The position numbers were made by a program, and so were the translations under genes. From the IMG/VR virus record IMGVR_UViG_3300010396_000073, positions 1 through 38,632 of that record: 38,632 nt of DNA; one strand, given 5' to 3'. The notes below the pieces were generated by a model. That model searched no databases. It saw only the letters and a program-made list of their open reading frames with translations, and was not told the DNA's origin. The first letter of the stretch is position 1. Each line of letters starts with the position of its first letter. Source of the stretch: a virus. Positions 22,901-31,126 of the stretch are shown in pieces.

Positions 22901-24142
22901 TTAGCTCGCAATCCGGCAAGCCCACTGGGGATAAATCGGAGCAAAACCATAGAGGAAATCAATCCTTAATGGATAACGATCCGTATTGATGTCATAGGCC
23001 CGAATAAGACGAATGCTTAATCCAAGCTGATCGTCTTTCACTCGATCCCGCATATCTACTCCCTGAGGCAATGGCAGGTCAGCCGTTGCCCAAGTAAAGG
23101 CATCGGGATGGAAGGCCAAACCTTGCGGAGTAGCAGTACTGCCAGCTCCAAACACCGTAATCAAACCATTAGTTGATCCGGTCGTGGGAAGCTGATTGAC
23201 TGTTGCGAATGGCCCAGTGCTCTGAATCGGAGGCTGGAAGTTTATCGTGGCATTTCCAGAACTATCAGAGCTTACTGGAGCAGTGACAACGAACTGCTGA
23301 AGTGATCCGGTTGATTGCAGAGAGACAGGGTTAACGCCGTTCACTGGAGTGGTTCCAGCCGCGCCAATTGTAAACACATCTCCCACGTTCAAGCGAAGCG
23401 CAGCGGCAGCCGTCCATCCCTGAGTTGAAATGGAAGTTGCTCCCTGAGCAGGAACCGAAGCCACGTTTGGAGTGGAGCCGCCAAGGGGCCCGATAGTATG
23501 AACCTTGACGTTCTGATCCATGTACCAATCAAATCCAATCGTCCCGGTACTCATCTGGCCCTTTTCATACTGGCGAGAAATTGTTCCGGTTGGATTGAAG
23601 ATGTTGGTCAATGAATTAACGATGGTTGCCTGCATCTGCGGATTAATGCAGAGTGCCCGCTCATCGTCACGCGGAGTCGAGTTGTTATCCAACAGAACTC
23701 CAGCATTCAGATATGTGGCAAGAGTGCTTGGAGGTGAACCTGGCGTACCTACAACGTTGTACACCGTCTTGTAGAGAGCCAAGCCGTCAGAGTCCACCTG
23801 GTTTGCAAGAGAAACTACGGCGGGCTTGACAAATCGCTTTGTGAAATCATCGATATTCAAAGCGAGATCGGCAGAAGTGAACTGGAAAGCTCGCTGCGCC
23901 TGAGTCGTAAGAGTCAAAGGCACCGAAGTTTCCGTTACGTCCTGAAGTTGAAGTCCCTGTCCGCTAGTTTGTACATAGCGGGGCGGCAGGCGAAGATTCA
24001 ATACTGAGCCAATCTTTGCGCCTGATTTCGCGAAAGAATTATCATACTTGCGGCGGATGCGTTTCGTGAACGTGAGGCTGTTCTCGAAAACCATCATGCT
24101 TTCGCGTGTAATCTGATTGATTGTTAAAAGGGTGTTAGACAC
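22901..24142 (-). CDS. Major capsid protein, P22 coat family
   Basis: The 413-residue product begins 'MSNTLLTINQITRESMMVFENSLTFTKRIRRKYDNSFAKSGAKIGSVLNLRLPPRYVQTSGQ' (in part), the N-arm of P22-type coat proteins. 'SADLALNIDDFTKRFVKPAVVSLANQVDSDGLALY' is the E-loop and spine region, and a large Gly/Thr-rich insertion domain at about 215-330 fits the extra domain of this family. Length is near that of P22 coat (430). It forms the T=7-type head with scaffold and portal encoded just upstream. Confidence 0.93.
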   Translation of the reverse strand: MSNTLLTINQITRESMMVFENSLTFTKRIRRKYDNSFAKSGAKIGSVLNLRLPPRYVQTSGQGLQLQDVTETSVPLTLTTQAQRAFQFTSADLALNIDDFTKRFVKPAVVSLANQVDSDGLALYKTVYNVVGTPGSPPSTLATYLNAGVLLDNNSTPRDDERALCINPQMQATIVNSLTNIFNPTGTISRQYEKGQMSTGTIGFDWYMDQNVKVHTIGPLGGSTPNVASVPAQGATSISTQGWTAAAALRLNVGDVFTIGAAGTTPVNGVNPVSLQSTGSLQQFVVTAPVSSDSSGNATINFQPPIQSTGPFATVNQLPTTGSTNGLITVFGAGSTATPQGLAFHPDAFTWATADLPLPQGVDMRDRVKDDQLGLSIRLIRAYDINTDRYPLRIDFLYGFAPIYPQWACRIAS

Positions 24143-24153
24143 CGATTAATCTC

Positions 24154-24930
24154 CTATTTGCGTTGCCGCTCGGACTCTCTAGCCTTTTTGTAGGCTTGAT
24201 AATCGAGTTGCCCTAGCGGAACGCTGCTTCTCGCAGCCGAAGAGCCCACATGCCTTACTGGGGCAGGGGCCGTGGTGCGCGGTTTTTGCTTAGAAGCAGA
24301 GGAAATCTGATAGCCGATTCGGCCAATTTCAGCGACAGCGCGAGTGCTACTCATTTCGAGTAATTGCTCAGCTTCGTCTGGATGTTTGGCGAGGTAGTAG
24401 GCTATTTCTGGCCCATTTTCGTGCTCAATAATGGCTATTTGCGCGGCTTTAGGAATGGATACCGTTGCCGATTCCATTACTTCGTCAAAGTCCTCGTACT
24501 TTTCTTCGAGAGATTCGACTCCGCGGTTATAGTCATCGAAAACTTGCTGCATCCGGCGATCTTCCGCGCGTTTTTCTTCCGCAGCACGTTCCGCACGAAC
24601 TTCTTGACGGGCTTCCCATTTTGCTTGTGCCTTCAGAAAAGCGTGTACGTCGTTAAAATCGCTTTCTTTCGGCTCGGGATCTTCTGTAGGTCTGGTTTGG
24701 CCTTTTCCTGATTCCCGTTCTTTTTCAAGCTCATAGATTCGGCGCGTTAGTTTGTCTATACGCCGCTGAAATCCGCCTTTACCTTTCGGCTTAGACTCCC
24801 GCTTCTCATCTGCCGCTCCTGATTCGGCTTCGCTTTCGGTCTGTTCGACCTCAGGTTGTTCTTGCGTTTCCTCCGATTGCTCGGTTTCAGTCTGCAAGTC
24901 GGCTGCGTCAACTTCTTCTTGTGTCGGCAT
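24154..24930 (-). CDS. Capsid scaffold protein
   Basis: The 258-residue product is highly charged. Its Glu/Gln-rich start (residues 1-50, 'EVDAADLQTETEQSEETQEQPEVEQ') is followed by coiled-coil helices with Lys/Arg/Glu ('GGFQRRIDKLTRRIYELEKERESGKG', 'EVRAERAAEEKRAEDRRMQQVFDDYNRGVESLEEKYEDFDEV') and a basic tail that would bind coat. The location between portal and coat is the classical scaffold position. GGAG lies eight bases before the ATG. Confidence 0.85.
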   Translation of the reverse strand: MPTQEEVDAADLQTETEQSEETQEQPEVEQTESEAESGAADEKRESKPKGKGGFQRRIDKLTRRIYELEKERESGKGQTRPTEDPEPKESDFNDVHAFLKAQAKWEARQEVRAERAAEEKRAEDRRMQQVFDDYNRGVESLEEKYEDFDEVMESATVSIPKAAQIAIIEHENGPEIAYYLAKHPDEAEQLLEMSSTRAVAEIGRIGYQISSASKQKPRTTAPAPVRHVGSSAARSSVPLGQLDYQAYKKARESERQRK

Positions 24931-25028
24931 GGATTGTCTCCGGTGGATTTAGGCGCGGCGTATCAACAGGCCCACCGCTGGGCCGAAAATTTAGAATGGC
25001 TTCTGAGGCTTCCCAAGACTCATCTGAG

Positions 25029-27125
25029 TCAGGCTGTTGGTTGCTGCTCTGCGGCTGCATTAGGATCAACTGGAGGCGGCATCTGGCTCATCGCGGCCTC
25101 ATGCAAATTCTGCTGGTCGGTCATATCCTGCTCGTGTTGCTGCCCCATAATGTCGGAGGCTGATTTCTGTATCCACTTCATGCGCTCTAGAGCAATTTGG
25201 GCCTTAGTATTTATTTCTGCGACCGTGATCTGAGTTTCCGCATGGAGTTTTTCTACGTCCATTTTGTTCTGCGCTTCTACCTGCTTTGTCTGGATTACAT
25301 CTTTAGCCTGATTAAGCTGAGCAACCAATTGCTCATGCTGCTGCATAACAGCCTGTAATTGAGATTGCAGTGCAATAAGTTTGGACTTCGGATCATCCGA
25401 ATCGCCTTGCAATGCCGGTGGGAGCATGGCTTTTAATCGGTCAGCAATTTCATCCGAGTACGGCCAGTCCATATTCCTAAGCAGCAGATCCCCGGCCACC
25501 TGCATGGCCTGTGGGTACGCTTGAATCAATGCCATAATGGAGGCAACAGCCTCTTGCCGCTTGCTCTGATAACTAGGCCCCACGGAAATTGCTACATCGT
25601 AACGTCCTACGCCGAGATCATAGATTTTCTTAACGCCTTGCATCTCTTCCAATTGCTGAACGTCGTCTGTAGAGGTTTTGCTCAGCTTGGAATTGAACAC
25701 GCCAACCATTTTTGTTGTCTGGTCCGGATGAATAATTCTCTGAATGCGCGGCGCATCGTAGATTTTAGGAATGAGATCGAGCAGGATTTTACCTTCTAGG
25801 CGAATAGACCGCGCTAGATTGTCGGAATAGTTAAGGGTCGCGACATCGGTCTGCTTCTGGCGGGCCAATATAGCCTTGCCGGATTGATCTGGGCCCTTTT
25901 CTCCCAGAGAAGCGTCATAAATCCCGGTGGTTGATTTCAGATCATTGTCGGCTTGACGAATCATCTGATTCATAGCCTGAATTGGCGGCTCATAGGTATT
26001 GCGCTGGGGAGGGCCAATAACCTGACCGCTAATTGAAACAGGCTTATAAATCAGTCTGGCAAAATTCTTTACATTAGCTTGCGACCATTCATCCTCGTGA
26101 TTCTCATCTTGTCCTTCCGCAATAATGAATGGGGCTTTGGGAGCGAGAGCAATCGTCTCAGTCGCCGATGATACCCAATAGTTGTACATGCGCTGGGGAT
26201 CCTTGGCGGCTCTAACCATTCCTGACACAAAGCGCTTTCCATCAACGATATGGTCATCGCCAATTACCGGGATGATAGGGATATACTTTCCTACCCATTT
26301 AGGCTGATCCAGTATTTCCAGAGCATTGATGATTGCGCACTTCACTGTAGACTTAATTCTCTGTCCGACTTTTTCTTCTTCTACATACCAGTACTCAGCA
26401 ATACGGATCATTTGCTGTCCGGTTTCTGTCGAGTAATACCATTCCTGCGGCTGGTCGCCTACGCTGGTAGCCTCAAGCAGGGAGGCCATCTCCGATTTTT
26501 GGTAATTTAAGCGGTATTCTTGCTCGGTGAGATCGCAAACTACAAATCGAAATTTGGCATCTGATCTATCCGGCATTGTGCAGTTTGGATCGTCATAGAC
26601 TGTGAAGGAATTAGGGATGGGCTCAATGAATATTTCTTGCTCATCACCATCATCGGATAGGTAATTTGTGCAAACTCTTCGCCAGCCAATGCCGATGCGC
26701 ACCATCGAATCAAACGCCACATCTCGCGCTACATCGGCCTCGCTATTAACTTCAATATGCCTTACGCATCCCTCGAAAATGTCTGCGGTTTCTTTGTCCG
26801 CTCCATCCCCGATGGGATTAATTTGAATTGCTGGCCGCTGCTGTCTCTGCTCATTGGTTATTTGGCGTATGAACTGGGGAAGTCGGTTATTTGTAAGGCA
26901 TGGACGGCCCTCATTAGAGCGTTGCGTTCTAAGCTCAGGCGGCCACTGTTCTCCTACAGAGAACTTAAGATCATCAAGCATGTCAGCACGCATAAGCATC
27001 TCCGCTTCAGCAGCAATCTTGAAGCGTTGCAGGGCTAGCTCAATGAAGTCTTTGGTTGACTGTTCGTTCGGTTTGTTTGCTGTAGCCTTTTTTGCGCTAT
27101 CAGCAATCTCTTGGGATTGGCTCAA
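25029..27125 (-). CDS. Portal protein, P22-like
   Basis: The 698-residue product is close to P22 gp1 (725). 'MLMRADMLDDLKFSVGEQWPPELRTQRSNEGRPCLTNNRLPQFIRQITNEQRQQRPAIQINPIG', then 'VARDVAFDSMVRIGIGWRRVCTNY' and 'PNSFTVYDDPNCTMPDRSDAKFRFVV' are the family's wing and stem text (residues 42-205). The C-terminal part is a long Gln-rich helix ('LQSQLQAVMQQHEQLVAQLNQAKDVIQTKQVEAQNKMDVEKLHAETQI'), like the P22 barrel. The start is a TTG overlapping the stop of the 27122 gene (TTGA), so translation depends on coupling. Confidence 0.93.
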   Translation of the reverse strand: MSQSQEIADSAKKATANKPNEQSTKDFIELALQRFKIAAEAEMLMRADMLDDLKFSVGEQWPPELRTQRSNEGRPCLTNNRLPQFIRQITNEQRQQRPAIQINPIGDGADKETADIFEGCVRHIEVNSEADVARDVAFDSMVRIGIGWRRVCTNYLSDDGDEQEIFIEPIPNSFTVYDDPNCTMPDRSDAKFRFVVCDLTEQEYRLNYQKSEMASLLEATSVGDQPQEWYYSTETGQQMIRIAEYWYVEEEKVGQRIKSTVKCAIINALEILDQPKWVGKYIPIIPVIGDDHIVDGKRFVSGMVRAAKDPQRMYNYWVSSATETIALAPKAPFIIAEGQDENHEDEWSQANVKNFARLIYKPVSISGQVIGPPQRNTYEPPIQAMNQMIRQADNDLKSTTGIYDASLGEKGPDQSGKAILARQKQTDVATLNYSDNLARSIRLEGKILLDLIPKIYDAPRIQRIIHPDQTTKMVGVFNSKLSKTSTDDVQQLEEMQGVKKIYDLGVGRYDVAISVGPSYQSKRQEAVASIMALIQAYPQAMQVAGDLLLRNMDWPYSDEIADRLKAMLPPALQGDSDDPKSKLIALQSQLQAVMQQHEQLVAQLNQAKDVIQTKQVEAQNKMDVEKLHAETQITVAEINTKAQIALERMKWIQKSASDIMGQQHEQDMTDQQNLHEAAMSQMPPPVDPNAAAEQQPTA

Positions 27126-27250
27126 TTGATGTAAGAAGATAAAGTGGGAAGGTTTCGCTTAAGCCATTCGTTCGGCGTATCCCAAAAAACAAAATTTCTT
27201 TTCAGAACTTGAATGTATTGCGCTGCATAAAAATCCTCATTGAATATCAT
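27122..27250 (-). CDS. 42-residue protein linking GroES-like and portal genes
   Basis: The ATG at 27250 overlaps the stop of the GroES-like gene (ATGA), and its TGA overlaps the TTG start of the portal. The product, 'MIFNEDFYAAQYIQVLKRNF', then 'VFWDTPNEWLKRNLPTLSSYIN', is a normal-looking soluble helical protein. It seems needed to carry ribosomes to the portal start. Function unknown. Confidence 0.75.
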   Translation of the reverse strand: MIFNEDFYAAQYIQVLKRNFVFWDTPNEWLKRNLPTLSSYIN

Positions 27251-27624
27251 TTCAGTTCTCTTCTACTCCGCGAATATCCGCTTCGGTATGGCCCCTTAGG
27301 GCCGGGGGACTTAGCCGGGGGACTTATCTTATCTACACCTTTAATATCAGCTTCCGTTATTAACAGCACATCGCCTTCCTCATAATCAGAATACTGGCCG
27401 AAGTACACCACTTGACCAGGGACTACTGCTACAGGCCTCATTCTTCCGTGATCGCAGCAATATTTACCCGGCCCAGTGGCTAATACTTCACCGCGCAAGC
27501 TGCGCTCTTTATCGGTCAGAACAATTGTGCTTGATCGCATATCGGGCAATCTGCGAATTAAGATTCGGTCATGCAACGGACGGAAGTTTTGGAGCTGCTC
27601 CGCTGTGAGGTTGGATAGGCTCAT
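27247..27624 (-). CDS. GroES-like co-chaperonin
   Basis: The 125-residue product has the Cpn10 beta-barrel: 'FRPLHDRILIRRLPD' at 14-28, 'TIVLTDKERSLRGEVLATGPGK' and 'VVPGQVVYFGQYSDYEEGDVLLITEADIKGV' at about 67-97. The C-terminal 25 residues are an added basic tail ('SPGPKGPYRSGYSRSRRELK'). The segment between the two barrel halves is short and Cys-containing ('YCCDHGRMRPVAV') where the GroES loop would be. AAAGGA lies upstream of the ATG. It probably diverts host GroEL to fold the coat, as T4 gp31 does. Confidence 0.85.
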   Translation of the reverse strand: MSLSNLTAEQLQNFRPLHDRILIRRLPDMRSSTIVLTDKERSLRGEVLATGPGKYCCDHGRMRPVAVVPGQVVYFGQYSDYEEGDVLLITEADIKGVDKISPPAKSPGPKGPYRSGYSRSRRELK

Positions 27625-27803
27625 GCGATTCCTTTCGCGGCTAGATTCTTGCGGGCTTGAGATATTGCGCGGTCTGCCATGATTCGACCATTGGCCTTTA
27701 GTTGTGCGGTGGTTTGCGTGGCCTTCATATTCTGCGAGCAGTTTGAAATATATTCAGAGATAATCCGGCGGCGCAGTTGGACAATCTCTTTCCTATCCTG
27801 CAT
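27621..27803 (-). CDS. Small basic helical protein
   Basis: The 60-residue product begins MQDRKEIVQLRRRIISEYISNC and is helical and basic throughout ('ARKNLAAKGIA' end). Its stop overlaps the GroES-like ATG by four bases, and its start overlaps the 27793 gene. Function unknown; the place among head-morphogenesis genes suggests an assembly role. Confidence 0.7.
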   Translation of the reverse strand: MQDRKEIVQLRRRIISEYISNCSQNMKATQTTAQLKANGRIMADRAISQARKNLAAKGIA

Positions 27804-28026
27804 AACGTAAGCTGCTCAACTTAACTGAATTGCTCGCCACTTTCCTTGCTCTCGACCGAATGCGGTTTGTAAACGATGAATTCGCGCCGTGGTGCATTGC
27901 AGCCAAAGACACAGCTTCGGCTCTATGCTTTGACGTGTCCAAAGGGTAAGAACCTGTGCCAGATTTGGAAGGTACTCCGCGCTGCGATTTGGGTACGGCT
28001 CGCTTGGCCGCTTCAGTCATTGCCAT
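27793..28026 (-). CDS. Small phage protein of DUF6582-like type
   Basis: The 77-residue product reads 'SGTGSYPLDTSKHRAEAVSLAAMHHG' at about 22-47 and 'NRIRSRARKVA' later. This is the 'YP(L/I)-D-..-AR-A-..-HG' plan of small proteins found between terminase and portal in several phages (DUF6582-like; assignment tentative). A second ATG at 28020 overlaps an upstream TGA and may be the true start. Probably a head-associated factor. Confidence 0.65.
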   Translation of the reverse strand: MAMTEAAKRAVPKSQRGVPSKSGTGSYPLDTSKHRAEAVSLAAMHHGANSSFTNRIRSRARKVASNSVKLSSLRYAG

Positions 28027-28192
28027 TGGTATCGATCTCCCGTATGAAATGCTATTGGCCTCATACCCAAAATAGCCCTAGCAGCATCTAGTAAAATCTC
28101 CGCGGCAAGCGACTCACCTATGACGAACTAACGGGCAAGAGTGATTCGCCACACCACGAAGAGACAGGGACGCGGGAAACGCCACTCCCGTT

Positions 28193-28357
28193 CTAGTCCT
28201 TGTCTGTCCGCTTCTGTTTCCGTACCGAAGAAGCCTTCTTCTGTTTCTTCTTCCCGGACTGTACAATTGCGGCTTTGGGAGCCTTGAACAATGCCTTCAT
28301 CCCCCGTTCAAAGCTCTCAGTTGCTTTAGACCCCTCGGTGTATTCAGGTTGTTTCAT
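28193..28357 (-). CDS. Small tADF-like phage protein (54 residues)
   Basis: From the ATG at 28357 the product reads MKQPEYTEGSKATESFERGMKALFKAPKA and then becomes very Lys-rich. The 'EG..A...F...M..L...P' pattern is that of small proteins often found near phage terminase and portal genes. In-frame sequence runs on to 28426 but would cover the divergent promoter, so the shorter start is preferred. No ribosome site is evident. Confidence 0.65.
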   Translation of the reverse strand: MKQPEYTEGSKATESFERGMKALFKAPKAAIVQSGKKKQKKASSVRKQKRTDKD

Positions 28358-28370
28358 AGATTTATGTTCA

Positions 28371-28399
28371 TTGCCAATAAGTACAAAAGGCAAGATAAA
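28371..28399 (+). promoter_or_regulatory. Rightward promoter for the 28426 gene
   Basis: TTGCCA (28371-28376) and GATAAA (28394-28399) are spaced by 17 bases, matching five and four of six consensus positions. It lies in the 68-base divergent gap and points at the plus-strand gene starting at 28426, as expected for a separately expressed moron. Confidence 0.5.
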
Positions 28400-28425
28400 A
28401 TTGCCCCTAGTGAGAGGTATTTCCA

Positions 28426-28866
28426 TTGTCCAAATTCAAGCCCGTACCTAAGGCACCCAATAGCAAAAACAAACAAAACGACGAAAATAAAAATCTTGAG
28501 GCCGATGTAAAGATGCCTAAAAAAATTTGGAATTTTCTGTTCGCTAATAAAGCCGCGATGTGGACTGCTGTATTTACTGGAGTCCTTACGCTTTTCACTG
28601 TCAAGATGTGGCAAGTAGCTTGGAACAACAAAACCAAACTCTTTTTGTGGGGCGATGTGGTTTATAAAGATGTTTTCCCTGGCGATCCTGAGAGGCTCAG
28701 TGAAAACTGTATAGAAATCAGCCATCTGGTAGCTGTTGCTTCTCTGGGCGATCCTAACGTTGGCTTGAGTGGGGTGAGTTGGAAGCCGCGTCCCAAGGGA
28801 TTGCACATTTGTTATGACGAGGATTGCAAAGATTACCAAGACCGCATAAAAGACATGAGACAATAA
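28426..28866 (+). CDS. Membrane-anchored protein, host-like moron
   Basis: The 146-residue product has a Lys/Asn-rich cytoplasmic start, one membrane helix at about 45-66 ('MWTAVFTGVLTLFTVKMWQVAW') and an outer domain 'LFLWGDVVYKDVFPGDPERLSENC', then 'ICYDEDCKDYQD'. The 'G.V.Y.DVF......FC' plan recurs in small bacterial membrane proteins of unknown role. The start is a TTG with GAGAGG nine bases before it. It runs opposite to all its neighbours and has its own promoter. An overlapping minus-strand frame is also open but looks less natural. Confidence 0.65.
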   Translation: MSKFKPVPKAPNSKNKQNDENKNLEADVKMPKKIWNFLFANKAAMWTAVFTGVLTLFTVKMWQVAWNNKTKLFLWGDVVYKDVFPGDPERLSENCIEISHLVAVASLGDPNVGLSGVSWKPRPKGLHICYDEDCKDYQDRIKDMRQ

Positions 28867-29029
28867 CGCAGATATGTGCGTCAAGTATATATTTGCCCAA
28901 TATTCTCCCTTTTCTTTAAGGACGTAGCGCACAATGCGATGCACCTTTTGCCATGATTCCAATATGCTCATCATGCCCTCCGCAAAGAACTCAACTTCAC
29001 TTTTTCATCATGATCTCGGCTTCCCAAGA

Positions 29030-29233
29030 TTAATCGGAATGGGGCCGCGTAACTACATAATACTGGGGCATTCTAATTTTTATGGCGCTACCGATTCTTT
29101 GGAAGCAATTCCAATTAAGCTCTCTGCATCCACACCGCGTGCAATCATGTTCATTTAGGCCATGATTCCAAACGGTTGTGCATTTTCGCCACTCGCCCCA
29201 CTTATGACCGAACAATCGGCAAATTATTTTCAT
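29030..29233 (-). CDS. Small DUF1660-like zinc-ribbon protein
   Basis: The 67-residue product begins MKIICRLFGHKWGEWRKC and has 'CTRCGCRE' at about 31-38. 'ICRLFGHKW' followed by a CxxCG knuckle is the plan of small prophage proteins (DUF1660-like). One zinc ion could be held by C5, H10 and the knuckle cysteines. It sits between the terminase gene and the plus-strand moron; function unknown. Confidence 0.75.
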   Translation of the reverse strand: MKIICRLFGHKWGEWRKCTTVWNHGLNEHDCTRCGCRELNWNCFQRIGSAIKIRMPQYYVVTRPHSD

Positions 29234-29272
29234 ACTCCATTAGCGTCCTATCTTTAGATCAATATGAAACAT

Positions 29273-30709
29273 CTACCCTGCCATCCAGTTCTGACCCGCT
29301 TGGCCTGCATAGCGATACTCATTTACAACTTTAGGCGGCAATGGTTTAGTCTTGAAAGAAGTCAAGCGACTCTCTAAATATCGAGTCGCATCCATGTAGT
29401 GGTCGTTTTCTTTAACGACTCGGCCTTTATCATCTCGCCGATAGAGTCTGAACTCCTCAAACCATCCGCCTATACTGGAGAATACTTTCAATCTTCCAGT
29501 ACTCATGCGGTTCCACATGGAATACAAACCACTCTCCACGCCATTGTCGGCAAGGTCGAGATGCAAGCCTAATTGTTGATAGTCATAGAGAAGTTGCGAG
29601 CCATCCTTCTGGCTTCTACCCCTAGACGCTGGATCAATAAATCCGGGAATCCACTCTCCGGGACTCCTAATTGCCTGAACGTGAATGGAAGGCTCTGCTT
29701 GGCTGCGCTTGTATCCGTGAGTGAGGTACAAAGTGTCAGTCTGGCGATCCACCGCGCCCCACACAGCAGCAGTAAAGTTCCAGCCCACATCCATTCCATA
29801 CCCCTGTGGCCAGTGTGGGGGGATTACAAATGGCGCGCATGTAATATCTGATTCGGGTACCGGGTAAATAGCCCCTGACCCCAATTGTGGAACGCCTTTT
29901 GATCTAGCATCACGCTGATACGGTGGAATTGATGCCCAAAGTTCCTTTTTGGCAGATTCCGTGAGATGAGGTGCGTCATCCCATGTCGCCATAACCGTAA
30001 ATCGTGATGGGTTAGCACTCTCTAATTCCAGCTTGCCGCCGGGAAGAAACATTAGCACGACATCAGACATACCCTGCAATGGGGTGAACGTACACATAAC
30101 CATGCCGTCATTGGTCATGGTTCTTAGCAGGCATTCTGTGTAGATATCTAATGGCGGCTCTTCATCCAGCCATATGAGGTCTTGCTCTGTGCCTTGGAAT
30201 GCTTCTCGCCGCTGATCGTACGATTTGAATAGCAGGTAGCTCGTTGTTCCACTCTTATGCTTTACATAGACAGCTTCTACCGTGTCAGGAACTCCGCCAC
30301 TAGCCCTTACCGTGCGCTCAATGGATTCACCAGGTATCAAACCTGTACCCCATTGACCGATTGGGCCCAATAGCTTCGCTTGAAGAATCTCTCGTACAGT
30401 CTTTGAAGTGTCGCCAGCGGCCCACGCCCGTATACCCTTGGTGAATCTCCTTCCCGTCCACCAATCAGGATATTCACCCGTAAGATGTAGGGACATTTCA
30501 TAACCACCAACCCCTTCAGTCTTTCCCACACGGTTGCCAGCCAGCATCAACCGTTCACGAAAACGCGATCCTGCCGCAAAGAACTCGCAGTGCTTTACAT
30601 ATAGCTCTCTGCGTAGCGGCCCAGTATCAGGAAAGTATGCTTGGATTTTCCGCATGCTCTTCCGCCTGTTGGTCTCCTGCCGCAGTGATGCTAGTTCTTC
30701 CAGCTTCAT
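29273..30709 (-). CDS. terL: Terminase large subunit
   Basis: Read from the ATG at 30709 the product has 478 residues. 'IQAYFPDTGPLRRELYVKHCEFF' (22-44) leads to Walker A GNRVGKT (58-64), Walker B LIWLDEE (178-184) and coupling motif TFTP (207-210). The RNase-H-like nuclease includes 'GYGMDVGW' (D307), 'FIDPASRG' (D359) and a late 'DHYMDATRYL'. It pumps DNA into the head and cuts it. It overlaps the small-subunit gene. The ATG at 30655, with AGGCGG upstream, is an alternative; the frame is open further upstream, but this would extend into the small-subunit gene. Confidence 0.94.
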   Translation of the reverse strand: MKLEELASLRQETNRRKSMRKIQAYFPDTGPLRRELYVKHCEFFAAGSRFRERLMLAGNRVGKTEGVGGYEMSLHLTGEYPDWWTGRRFTKGIRAWAAGDTSKTVREILQAKLLGPIGQWGTGLIPGESIERTVRASGGVPDTVEAVYVKHKSGTTSYLLFKSYDQRREAFQGTEQDLIWLDEEPPLDIYTECLLRTMTNDGMVMCTFTPLQGMSDVVLMFLPGGKLELESANPSRFTVMATWDDAPHLTESAKKELWASIPPYQRDARSKGVPQLGSGAIYPVPESDITCAPFVIPPHWPQGYGMDVGWNFTAAVWGAVDRQTDTLYLTHGYKRSQAEPSIHVQAIRSPGEWIPGFIDPASRGRSQKDGSQLLYDYQQLGLHLDLADNGVESGLYSMWNRMSTGRLKVFSSIGGWFEEFRLYRRDDKGRVVKENDHYMDATRYLESRLTSFKTKPLPPKVVNEYRYAGQAGQNWMAG

Positions 30710-31106
30710 CAATCTGTTTCGCAAGGCCAAGATCGCGTTCGAGTTCTGCGATTCGCTTATTGAGGTCTGCATCAGATACTTCGTTAAACTCACTGCCTGT
30801 GTCGCGCGTTTCTTTTAGCTTTCCATAAGCCCGCTCAGCCAATACTTGAAATCCGAATGCACTTCCCTTGAGTAACAATTCCACATAGGACTTGTAGATA
30901 GTTTCCTTATTGTTCTCAAACGCTTGCCGCGCAATTTCCTGAGAGATATCTTTCTTTGGTCGCCCGCCATTCCGCGGAGCAGTTTCAGATGTCCATGGGG
31001 CAACAAGATTGGCTAAACTCCTGGGATTTTTACCCCTCGGCGTTTTGGCCGATTCTGGATTCGGGGTTTCCAGCGTCTGAGCTTCAATACTTTCGCGCGT
31101 TTTCAT
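30627..31106 (-). CDS. Terminase small subunit-like protein
   Basis: The 159-residue product starts MKTRESIEAQTLE with AGGGAG five bases upstream. A basic, Pro-rich start ('PRGKNPRSLANLVAPW', 'RNGGRPKKDISQEIARQAFENN') leads to 'YVELLLKGSAFGFQVLAERAYGKLKE', a pattern of small-subunit or DNA-recognition proteins in front of terL. A coiled coil ('DADLNKRIAELERDLGLAKQ') follows, suited to ring formation. It selects the packaging site; with the permuted genome, a pac-type headful system is likely. Confidence 0.8.
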   Translation of the reverse strand: MKTRESIEAQTLETPNPESAKTPRGKNPRSLANLVAPWTSETAPRNGGRPKKDISQEIARQAFENNKETIYKSYVELLLKGSAFGFQVLAERAYGKLKETRDTGSEFNEVSDADLNKRIAELERDLGLAKQIDEAGRTSITAAGDQQAEEHAENPSILS

Positions 31107-31126
31107 TAAGCTCCCTTCGCTTCCAA

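Noticed and set aside
24969-24984. GGCCCA/TGGGCC hairpin between portal and scaffold genes as a terminator.
   Set aside because: Six-base stem with no U-run on the minus strand, in the middle of a late operon that must be co-transcribed.
28017-28192. Protein-like frame (ending in GMRPIAFHTGDRYQWQ) before the 27793 gene.
   Set aside because: No plausible start with adequate length; an upstream stop limits it to a short remnant. The stop does overlap the second ATG of the next gene, so it may be decayed coding sequence.
28354-28974. Minus-strand frame of 206 codons with apparent membrane helices.
   Set aside because: Antisense to the plus-strand gene at 28426, which has a promoter, a ribosome site and family-like sequence. 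Hydrophobic runs arise easily opposite Lys/Asn-rich codons. Not excluded completely.
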